Of a DNA stretch of 15,016 nucleotides, positions 6,737 through 12,055 are shown in pieces (position 1 is the stretch's first letter; each line of letters opens with the position of its first letter). The notes beneath the pieces were generated by a model. It worked only from the letters and a program-made list of their open reading frames with translations, was not told the origin of the DNA and did no database searches. This stretch comes from Nitrospirota bacterium (GTDB taxonomy: Bacteria > Nitrospirota > Thermodesulfovibrionia > Thermodesulfovibrionales > JdFR-88). Position numbers and translations under genes: made by a program. The stretch lies in NCBI GenBank assembly GCA_021825785.1, contig JAKAGP010000007.1, forward strand, positions 1-15,016, written 5' to 3'.

Positions 6737-7309
6737 TTAGTCAGCATCATTTTCCTGCTCTTTTTTACATTCGGACGGGCCGGGTTCCGCAGCCCGGCTC
6801 CTCCGGATAAACAATTGGCTTATTTTGCCTTCACCCAGCACCCGCTCTAATTCCCTGAAAGCAAAGAAGGGAATAAAGGCAAAAAATACTACCAGTGCAC
6901 TGGCAAGAAATTCGTACCGGCGTTCGCTTGCCAGCTCTGATAGGCCTCCTGCCAGGCCTTTACCATGGAGCAATCCGCGTATCGTGGACTCGATAACACT
7001 AAAGAGCGCAACCCACAGGGTAAACACAACCGTCTTGTATAAGGTTGGAAAGATCAAAGGCTTATCTTCTATCCTTCTGCCAAGGCGCAAAACATTCCCA
7101 ATCATAATGATCTTTGCCAGGACCAGTGCTTTGATCAGGCTGACCCCGTATTGCCCGTAGCTGATTTGATAATGTGCAAGTATCAACCTGCGGTAAGTAG
7201 TAAAAACACTGAAAAAAAGGGTAAGATATGCGGCATTTATCAGATACTCTATCATTTCGCGGGCTAGTTTTTGTTTCCAGCCAATCTTTTTTTTACCCAT
7301 ATCGGCCAT
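6737..7309 (-). CDS. Integral membrane protein of unknown function, four predicted helices
   Basis: I do not recognise this 190-aa protein. It has a basic N-terminus (MGKKKIGWKQK), four hydrophobic segments at about residues 21-41, 55-75, 90-112 and 131-152, and a hydrophilic charged tail (SRAAEPGPSECKKEQENDAD). A conserved-looking RRIEDKPLIFPTLYKT segment lies between helices 2 and 3. No catalytic or metal-binding motif is evident. ATG 7309 has an AGAGAGGAGC site about 11 nt upstream; a second in-frame ATG at 7300 is possible. Its base composition looks more A+T-rich than the genes around it. The next gene downstream (dsrE-like) has its own promoter, so they are probably separate units. Confidence 0.65.
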   Translation of the reverse strand: MADMGKKKIGWKQKLAREMIEYLINAAYLTLFFSVFTTYRRLILAHYQISYGQYGVSLIKALVLAKIIMIGNVLRLGRRIEDKPLIFPTLYKTVVFTLWVALFSVIESTIRGLLHGKGLAGGLSELASERRYEFLASALVVFFAFIPFFAFRELERVLGEGKISQLFIRRSRAAEPGPSECKKEQENDAD

Positions 7310-7316
7310 CTGAACA

Positions 7317-7460
7317 TCATGCTCCTCTCTTATGTGGCCACGCAGACTCAGAGAACACCGGGTAGTAATGAGATGTGTTCTTCTTCGGGCACTTACCTGC
7401 TTGCATCTGACGTCGTGAAAGCCTTTGTTCTCCTATCAAAAAGATAGCATGGCCTTCCAT
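7317..7460 (-). CDS. Possible small ORF of 47 aa upstream of the membrane protein gene
   Basis: An ATG at 7460 opens a 47-codon frame ending in TGA at 7317-7319, only 7 bp before the start of the downstream membrane gene. The product is basic and polar (for example FLIGEQRLSRRQMQAGK) with no known motif. The same frame is open for another 22 codons upstream without a start codon. There is no close ribosome binding site, only an AGGAG about 22 nt away. It could be a leader peptide, a decayed gene end or chance. Confidence 0.2.
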   Translation of the reverse strand: MEGHAIFLIGEQRLSRRQMQAGKCPKKNTSHYYPVFSESAWPHKRGA

Positions 7461-7588
7461 GTTTGAGAAGAATTCGTGAAATTCTCCTGAATATTCTGTC
7501 CAGACGGTTGCCCCTCCACTATTACATCAGCTTGCCGCTCTCTTCTGCTTTCCGACGCTGCAATCTGCTACAATAAAGGCTGCTTTTG

Positions 7589-7618
7589 TTGACGGCTTTT
7601 CAAAAAATTCTTTAAAAT
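7589..7618 (+). promoter_or_regulatory. Promoter of tRNA-Leu
   Basis: TTGACG (7589-7594, 5 of 6), 18-bp spacer, and TAAAAT (7613-7618, 5 of 6), ending 7 bp before the tRNA. Position and strength suit a tRNA promoter with a very short leader. Confidence 0.7.
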
Positions 7619-7625
7619 CAACCAA

Positions 7626-7709
7626 GCCGGAGTGGCGGAATTGGCAGACGCAAGGGACTTAAAATCCCTCGGGGGAAACCCCGCACGGGTTCGAATCCCG
7701 TCTCCGGCA
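7626..7709 (+). tRNA. tRNA-Leu (anticodon UAA)
   Basis: This 84-nt class II tRNA starts with acceptor strand GCCGGAG, which pairs with CTCCGGC at 7702-7708; A7709 is the discriminator. The D-arm is GCGGAATTGGCAGACGC. The anticodon stem is AGGGA/TCCCT with loop CTTAAAA, placing anticodon TAA at 7660-7662 (reads UUA). A long variable arm (CGGGGGAAACCCCG) and a T-arm with GGTTCGAATCC follow. The long variable arm is typical of leucine tRNAs. The 3' CCA is not encoded and must be added enzymatically. A T-rich stretch follows at once (7710-7721) and may help end transcription. Confidence 0.97.
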
Positions 7710-7800
7710 TTTCTTTATTTTTGGACTTCTGCGATAAGCCGCTTCGCATAAAAGATATCAATCCCCCTTTGCCCAAAACATCACCCCAAAAAAAGCAGCC

Positions 7801-7828
7801 TTGACTTAATCCCCACAAGTGTTAATTT
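7801..7828 (+). promoter_or_regulatory. Candidate promoter of the radical SAM gene
   Basis: TTGACT (7801-7806), 16-bp spacer, and TAATTT (7823-7828). The -35 is good and the -10 weak (3 of 6). It would give a leader of about 80 nt before ATG 7918. No riboswitch fold, including a cobalamin riboswitch, is evident in that short leader. Confidence 0.35.
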
Positions 7829-7917
7829 GGAAACATGGAACCAGATTTTTTCTTTAGTTCAATTTTCATCCACAAAGAGATTTTTTCCTAGAAAACCGGA
7901 CTCGACGAAAGGATGCC

Positions 7918-9321
7918 ATGGACATTAAAAAAATCGCTTTCATTGAGGCCGGTTCAACCGGTTTTCAGTTGCTTGGCAAATACGCGATGTCCAGGGTCGG
8001 AAGCGCGCTTCTGGCGACAATGCTGGCCGGACGGGGCTATCAGGTAAAGGCCTTTATTGAAAACATCGCCCCCGTGGATTGGGATTTCGTAGAAGGCTGC
8101 GATATGGTCTGCATTTCGGCCCTTACCAACACTGTGATGCGGGCATACACTATAGCGGAAAGAGTCAAGAGAATGGACATACCCGTCGTCATGGGCGGAG
8201 TGCACCCCACGTTCATGCCCAATGAAGCCTTGGAGCATGCCGGCTTCGTTATACGGGGAGAGGGGGAACGGGCATTGGCCGGCCTGATCGAATCCCTGGC
8301 TACAGGCAGTCCTCCGCTTGCCCGGATCGCAGGTCTCTCATACAGGGAAAAAGGAGGGAACACCGTCCATAACCCGCAAGGGCCTCTTCTGGACGAGTAC
8401 GGCTTGAACGCCCTTCCGGTCCCTGATTTCACGCTCGTTCATGGCTGGAAGCCCTCCTTTATATACCCGGTGTCCACTTCCAGGGGCTGCCCGTTCGAAT
8501 GCAGTTTCTGCTCGGTGGTGCCGATGTTCGGCAGAAAATACAGGTTCAGATCGGTTGAAAGAGTGCTCTCCGAGCTCAAGTTCATCTGTGGTATAAACCA
8601 CGGCACGAAATTTTTTGTGGACGACAATTTCACTGCCGACAAGCGGAGGTCCAAAGAACTGCTACGCGCCATCATAGAGGAAAAACTGGGCCAGACATGG
8701 GTTGTGCAGGCAAGAACAGACGTAGCACGGGACCCCGAACTGCTGAAGCTGATGGCGGATGCCGGCGTGCATACGATCTATGTCGGTTTTGAGTCCATTA
8801 ATCCAGGCACACTGGAGCGGTACAACAAAAAGCAGGGGCTCAAAGACATCGAAAACTGCATCGGGGCTGTAAGAGAGCACGGCATGCACATCCATGGGAT
8901 GTTCGTGCTCGGAGCGGACACGGACAGCACCGATACCATACGGCAGACTCTCGATTTCGCCATCAGGAACGATTTGGATACTATCCAGATAATAGCTCTG
9001 ACGCCGCTTCCGGGCACAAAAATATTCGATGAGATGCGGGGCGCGGGCAGGATACTGCACACGGACTGGAGCAAATACAACCTTCAGCACGTCGTATTCA
9101 AACCTGCACAGATGAGCGCGGCAACTTTACAGCTCGAAACTAGCAAGGCAAATGTTCAGTTTTACTCCTGGAAATATATCTTAAAGCGGCTTGCCAGGCT
9201 TGATCTCCACTATGCCGCGGCTGGCCTTTTCGGAAGAAGGATAATGACGCAAACACTGAGAGATTCCATTAAATATGTTGAAAAACTGACCCTCCTGCGG
9301 GACACAAACACGTCTTATTGA
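7918..9321 (+). CDS. Cobalamin-binding-domain radical SAM protein
   Basis: A 467-aa class-B-type radical SAM enzyme. Residues 1 to about 135 form a Rossmann-like B12-binding domain (SALLATMLAGRGYQVKAF, then VVMGGVHPTFMPNEAL), without the classical DxHxxG cobalamin-ligand motif, as in many members. The radical SAM core, about 180-385, has the CxxxCxxC cluster motif at Cys191, Cys195 and Cys198 (RGCPFECSFC), a GGxHP-type entry, DDNF near residue 240, YVGFESINPGTLERYNK, and a TPLPGTKIFDEM strand. The C-terminal 80 residues are helical, like the DUF4070-type extension. These enzymes do difficult methylations or ring and rearrangement reactions in lipid or cofactor pathways; the substrate cannot be told here. 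ATG 7918 follows CGAAAGGA with about 5-nt spacing. It is a lone gene after tRNA-Leu, convergent with the lipoprotein at 9342. Confidence 0.88.
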   Translation: MDIKKIAFIEAGSTGFQLLGKYAMSRVGSALLATMLAGRGYQVKAFIENIAPVDWDFVEGCDMVCISALTNTVMRAYTIAERVKRMDIPVVMGGVHPTFMPNEALEHAGFVIRGEGERALAGLIESLATGSPPLARIAGLSYREKGGNTVHNPQGPLLDEYGLNALPVPDFTLVHGWKPSFIYPVSTSRGCPFECSFCSVVPMFGRKYRFRSVERVLSELKFICGINHGTKFFVDDNFTADKRRSKELLRAIIEEKLGQTWVVQARTDVARDPELLKLMADAGVHTIYVGFESINPGTLERYNKKQGLKDIENCIGAVREHGMHIHGMFVLGADTDSTDTIRQTLDFAIRNDLDTIQIIALTPLPGTKIFDEMRGAGRILHTDWSKYNLQHVVFKPAQMSAATLQLETSKANVQFYSWKYILKRLARLDLHYAAAGLFGRRIMTQTLRDSIKYVEKLTLLRDTNTSY

Positions 9322-9341
9322 TCATGCCGCAAGCATCAGGT

Positions 9342-9740
9342 TCAGCGGACCTGTTTTCTTTCCTGCTCCATTTCCAAATCAAGACGTTCCAGCCGGTCCA
9401 GGGAGTCTTTCAACTGCCTGTTCGTTTTTGTAAGTTGGCTGGTCCTTTGCCGGGATTCGTTCAGCCTCCGCAGCACTGCGATCCAGTCCTTTATTTCATC
9501 GGTACCTGCGCCAGCCGGGCTGGAAGAAAGGTATAGCTCGAATTCCTTTAATGCCTTCCTGTAATCGGGTCTTTTATAAGAGCAATAGAACCTCGCAAGA
9601 TCGAGATGCCGCCTTGCGGCCGCGGATGGAATTTTTTCTTTTTCTTTGACCGTCCTGTTCGCGGTCGCGCAGCCGGACAGCGCTATTGCCAGAAGGGACA
9701 GGACTAAAACAAAAAAAATTGATCCGGTGGCGGCTTTCAT
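9342..9740 (-). CDS. Lipoprotein with TPR-like and coiled-coil segments, coupled to the GGDEF gene
   Basis: A 132-aa protein with a clean lipoprotein signal: a hydrophobic core at about residues 8-22 and lipobox LSGC with Cys24. The residue after Cys is Ala, compatible with outer-membrane sorting in the enterobacterial rule. The mature part begins with a TPR-like helix pair (ARRHLDLARFYCSYKRPDYRKALKEFELYL cannot be quoted in full; see residues of about 41-72), then a heptad-rich charged tail from about 85 to 132 (LTKTNRQLKDSLDRLERL). Its ATG overlaps the stop of the GGDEF gene by 4 bp (9737-9740), so the two are made together. The layout resembles sensor-plus-lipoprotein pairs such as QseG near QseE. 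A role as envelope partner of the GGDEF protein is inference. Confidence 0.8.
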   Translation of the reverse strand: MKAATGSIFFVLVLSLLAIALSGCATANRTVKEKEKIPSAAARRHLDLARFYCSYKRPDYRKALKEFELYLSSSPAGAGTDEIKDWIAVLRRLNESRQRTSQLTKTNRQLKDSLDRLERLDLEMEQERKQVR

Positions 9741-11122
9741 TTGCTTTGCCTGGCGGAGGCGCCCGGGATGGGACCCACGACCTTCGCGCCTGCCGCCCCG
9801 CTCTTGCTGTTCCTGCGCCCATCAACGACATATCCGCTGCCCGGGATGGACTTCGCATAGTTTTTCAGCTCCGCGGCCAGTTCTCCCATCTCTATCGGGC
9901 TCGTGAAACTGCGGTACTGGTTCGTGACGACTGCGATCGACAGCGTCAGTATCGGGAATTTCAATTCCTGTCCCTGGCGCGTCTTGCCCAATATGTAGCC
10001 TTTTTCCAGGTCGCAGGCGTCATAAAAGCCGCGAATACTGCCGTCAAATGCCGCTATTATCCTGCCGCAAGTATCCGCGAAACGGGCCGGCGTGGTTATG
10101 AGAACAAAGTCATCCCCCCCTATGTGGCCTATAAAGTCATCCGGGGCGCCCGCCTCGTCCACGCACCTGGCAATGATCTTGCCGGTGGCGCTGATGACCT
10201 CGCTGCCCCTCGCATAACCATACCTGTCATTAAAGGCCTTGAAGTTATCCAGGTCAATATAGCAAAAAGCCAGGGGGCCTCCGGCCTCTATCCTCTTTTT
10301 AAGGACATTGTCTATGGCGATGTTGCCGGGGAGTCTGGTCAGCGGGTTTGCATCCAGTGACATCTCCTCCAGACACCTGAGTCTCCTTGTCATCTCGTTA
10401 AAGGCATCGGACAGATCGCCAAGCTCGTCCCCGCTGTTTATGCCGGGTACCAGATCGAATTTGCCTTCCGCTATCCTCCGGGTCGTCTGCTTCAGCTGTG
10501 ATATCGGCCTTGCGATGGCCCTGGTAATGAGAACCGTCGCGCCGAGGCCGGCAAGAAGGCTTGCTATGCACAATATAAGGGCCCGCCTGGATGCGCTCCC
10601 GCTTATGCTGGATATCATCTTTATCTTTGAATTACGGTCCTGGCGGGCCTCTATGGAGATGCCCGTGATCAGCCCCATAAGCTCCCGATGTTCCCCCGCG
10701 ATGACGGAATCATATCTTTTTCTTTTCGCCGCCGCGTAAGAATGGTCCCTGAAATATTTGCCGCCTTTCGCAAACATGGCCGTATAGGCGGAATGCAGGG
10801 CAGCAATGCGGCCCGCGGGAACGCCTGGGGCCGTCCGGATCTTTTTTAGGAGCGCATCGAACTCCCTGCTCTTTTCCAGTGAAAGCGCGAGGACTTCGGG
10901 ACTATGCAGGATCTCATACTGCCTGGAATAAAATTCCTGCGAAATGAGGGCATCATTCAGCCTGCCTGCGGTCTCAATAAGGGGGATATCGGTCCTTAGG
11001 ATCTCATTATTGTTGCTTTTCAATTTTTCAAGACTGTAGATGCCGAAAGCGGAGGTGGCAATGATCAGCAGGACCATAGTGAGATATCCAAGGAGCAATT
11101 TCCTGGCGATGCTAAGCTTCAT
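9737..11122 (-). CDS. Membrane diguanylate-cyclase-type GGDEF protein with HAMP domain
   Basis: A 461-aa inner-membrane signalling protein. Helix 1 (about residues 9-29) and helix 2 (about 181-201) bracket a periplasmic helical domain of about 150 residues, like a 4-helix-bundle (MCP-type) sensor. A HAMP domain (about 202-253, with ARPISQLKQTTRRIAEGKFD) leads to the GGDEF domain (about 258-430). The catalytic signature is GGDDF at 335-339, so the usual Glu is Asp. The substrate-binding YIDLDNFKAFNDRYGYARG is intact, and no canonical RxxD inhibitory site lies before the motif. It may make c-di-GMP at altered efficiency or be a GTP or c-di-GMP effector. A short Gly/Ala-rich tail follows. The gene is first in a two-gene unit with the overlapping lipoprotein gene. 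Family call is sure; activity is open. Confidence 0.9.
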   Translation of the reverse strand: MKLSIARKLLLGYLTMVLLIIATSAFGIYSLEKLKSNNNEILRTDIPLIETAGRLNDALISQEFYSRQYEILHSPEVLALSLEKSREFDALLKKIRTAPGVPAGRIAALHSAYTAMFAKGGKYFRDHSYAAAKRKRYDSVIAGEHRELMGLITGISIEARQDRNSKIKMISSISGSASRRALILCIASLLAGLGATVLITRAIARPISQLKQTTRRIAEGKFDLVPGINSGDELGDLSDAFNEMTRRLRCLEEMSLDANPLTRLPGNIAIDNVLKKRIEAGGPLAFCYIDLDNFKAFNDRYGYARGSEVISATGKIIARCVDEAGAPDDFIGHIGGDDFVLITTPARFADTCGRIIAAFDGSIRGFYDACDLEKGYILGKTRQGQELKFPILTLSIAVVTNQYRSFTSPIEMGELAAELKNYAKSIPGSGYVVDGRRNSKSGAAGAKVVGPIPGASARQSK

Positions 11123-11237
11123 AAAGCGGTATCAATGAACGGCTTCTTTGATTTTTTGATTTCCGGCTAAAGCGCCCCTAAGCCCAAAACCACTTAAATT
11201 CATAGAAAAATACCTCAAATGAATCTTTCACGCATGA

Positions 11238-11274
11238 GGAATGCACTGGTACCTGTTATTTTATAATGCATTCC
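11238..11274. repeat. Perfect 8-bp inverted repeat in the gap upstream of the GGDEF gene
   Basis: GGAATGCA (11238-11245) and TGCATTCC (11267-11274) are perfect reverse complements around a 21-bp A+T-rich spacer that includes a TATAAT (plus) or TATAAA (minus). It lies in the 189-bp gap between the Rrf2-type gene end and the GGDEF gene start. It could be an operator with arms two turns apart or a stem-loop in the message. A 23-codon minus-strand ORF at 11135-11203, with GAGG upstream, also sits in this gap but has no other support. Confidence 0.4.
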
Positions 11275-11311
11275 GGGTTAAAATCCACATTCGCTATGGC
11301 GGCCGTCCGGC

Positions 11312-11734
11312 TTAAGCTCCAGATATTTTCATTTTCATCTTTACCTTCATACCGTCAAACGTATGCTTTTTAAGGACATTCCTGAAATCTCTTCTGACCT
11401 CGACCCATACGGGATGTACGGGGCAGTTGCCCCCCCGCCCGCACAGTGTGCGGTCAAGAACGCAGACGTTCAGTGCGATCTCGCCTTCCGAAGCCTCCAC
11501 TACATCAAGCAGCGAGATATCCTTCGGATTTTTTGCAAGCTGGAAGCCGCCCTTTATGCCCCGGAATGATCTCACAAGAGACGCGCGGACCAGTTTTTGC
11601 AGGATCTTAGCCAGGAAACTCCTGGGGATTTCCATTTCCCTGGCGATCTCGTCTATCATGGAGATCTTATCCGCTTGCCCAGCGAGATATGACACGCATC
11701 TTATCGCGTAATCAGATTCGCGTGTAATTTCCAT
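11312..11734 (-). CDS. Rrf2-family transcriptional regulator with Fe-S-type cysteines
   Basis: A 140-aa Rrf2-family DNA-binding protein. The N-terminus MEITRESDYAIRCVSYLA, the winged-helix recognition region IPRSFLAKILQKLVRASLV and the wing GIKGGFQLAKNP are classical for the family (IscR, NsrR, RirA, CymR). Three cysteines, Cys91, Cys98 and Cys104 (spacing Cx6Cx5C), lie where IscR and NsrR hold a 2Fe-2S or 4Fe-4S cluster, so an iron-sulfur or redox/NO sensor is likely. The C-terminus ends in a Lys/Met-rich stretch (KVKMKMKI). Start ATG 11734 fits the conserved family N-terminus, though the nearest ribosome-binding-like GGAGAGG is about 14 nt away. It is last in the run of cbb3 maturation genes, 98 bp after ccoS, so it may be co-transcribed and may regulate them. 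Confidence 0.9.
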   Translation of the reverse strand: MEITRESDYAIRCVSYLAGQADKISMIDEIAREMEIPRSFLAKILQKLVRASLVRSFRGIKGGFQLAKNPKDISLLDVVEASEGEIALNVCVLDRTLCGRGGNCPVHPVWVEVRRDFRNVLKKHTFDGMKVKMKMKISGA

Positions 11735-11765
11735 TTTTTCGCAGACTGCCTCTCCAAATAACCAG

Positions 11766-11779
11766 CGGGCGCATGCCCG
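11766..11779. other. GC-rich hairpin between ccoS and the Rrf2-type gene
   Basis: CGGGC-GCAT-GCCCG (5-bp stem, 4-nt loop) lies about 30 bp before the Rrf2-type start. A long T-rich run follows ccoS before the hairpin on the minus strand, not after it, so the order is wrong for a ccoS terminator. It may be an attenuation or operator element. Confidence 0.25.
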
Positions 11780-11832
11780 TGCCCGGTTTGCAAAAGCACA
11801 TAAAAAAATAAAAAAAACTTACTCCACGCATC

Positions 11833-12000
11833 CTAAGATTTTGGCCCGCCCTCAGGCCCGTCCTCATCATCGTCGAGCATCCTGTACTTTGCGCCCTCGA
11901 TGTCGTCATATTGTCCGCTTTTGACCGTCCATATAAAAAAGAGCCAGGCCGCGATCCCCAGCACCAGCGATACAACGATCAAAAAAAATATGGTCCACAT
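11833..12000 (-). CDS. ccoS: cbb3-type cytochrome oxidase assembly protein CcoS
   Basis: A 55-aa single-helix membrane protein of the CcoS/FixS family, needed for building active cbb3 oxidase (heme/copper insertion stage). It begins MWTIFFLIVVSLVLGIAAWL, one strong membrane helix at about residues 3-24, followed by WTVKSGQYDDIEGAKYRML. The block of about WTVKSGQ-D-D-EG--- R-L is the family hallmark. The tail is acidic (LDDDEDGPEGGP). The start ATG is at 11998-12000 and the TAG stop at 11833-11835. A GGGGG lies about 9 nt before the start as a weak ribosome binding site. It lies 55 bp after ccoI on the same strand, the usual order ccoI-ccoS. It is short enough to be missed by length-limited gene calling. 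Confidence 0.92.
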   Translation of the reverse strand: MWTIFFLIVVSLVLGIAAWLFFIWTVKSGQYDDIEGAKYRMLDDDEDGPEGGPKS

Positions 12001-12009
12001 GGCTAAAAA

Positions 12010-12043
12010 CCCCCGAAAATCATGAGCCCCCGAAAAATCATGA
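12010..12043. repeat. Short tandem repeat between ccoI and ccoS
   Basis: CCCCCGAAAATCATGA (12010-12025) is followed after one G by CCCCCGAAAAATCATGA (12027-12043), differing only by one extra A. The second copy runs into the palindrome CATGATCATG (12039-12048). On the coding strand these lie in the 55-bp ccoI-ccoS gap and supply the G-run before the ccoS start. It could be a replication-slippage duplication or paired operator sites. Confidence 0.7.
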
Positions 12044-12055
12044 TCATGTCCCGGT

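Larger units (their letters stand above)
7310..7625. other. Intergenic region of 316 bp between the membrane protein gene and tRNA-Leu
   Basis: The gap carries the divergent control regions of the membrane gene (minus) and tRNA-Leu (plus). It contains a small minus-strand ORF (7317-7460), a weak hairpin CTATC-AAAAA-GATAG (7433-7447), and the tRNA promoter at its right end. An isolated TACAAT at 7569-7574 has no partner -35. I see no transposon ends or recognisable RNA gene. Confidence 0.6.

Noticed and set aside
7618..7818. A 66-codon minus-strand ORF whose product contains ETGFEPVRG
   Set aside because: It is the antisense translation of tRNA-Leu (7626-7709) plus flank; such ETGFEPV peptides are a well-known artefact of tRNA genes.
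7710..7917. A cobalamin riboswitch ahead of the B12-type radical SAM gene
   Set aside because: The 208-bp gap lacks a recognisable B12-box, and the predicted leader of about 80 nt is too short for that class.
9686..10360. A 224-codon plus-strand ORF opposite the GGDEF gene
   Set aside because: It is antisense to a conserved GGDEF domain and has no recognisable motif.
11712..11975. An 87-codon minus-strand ORF between ccoI and the Rrf2 gene
   Set aside because: It overlaps ccoS in another frame, lacks any family resemblance, and runs into the Rrf2 start region. The ccoS frame has clear family sequence.
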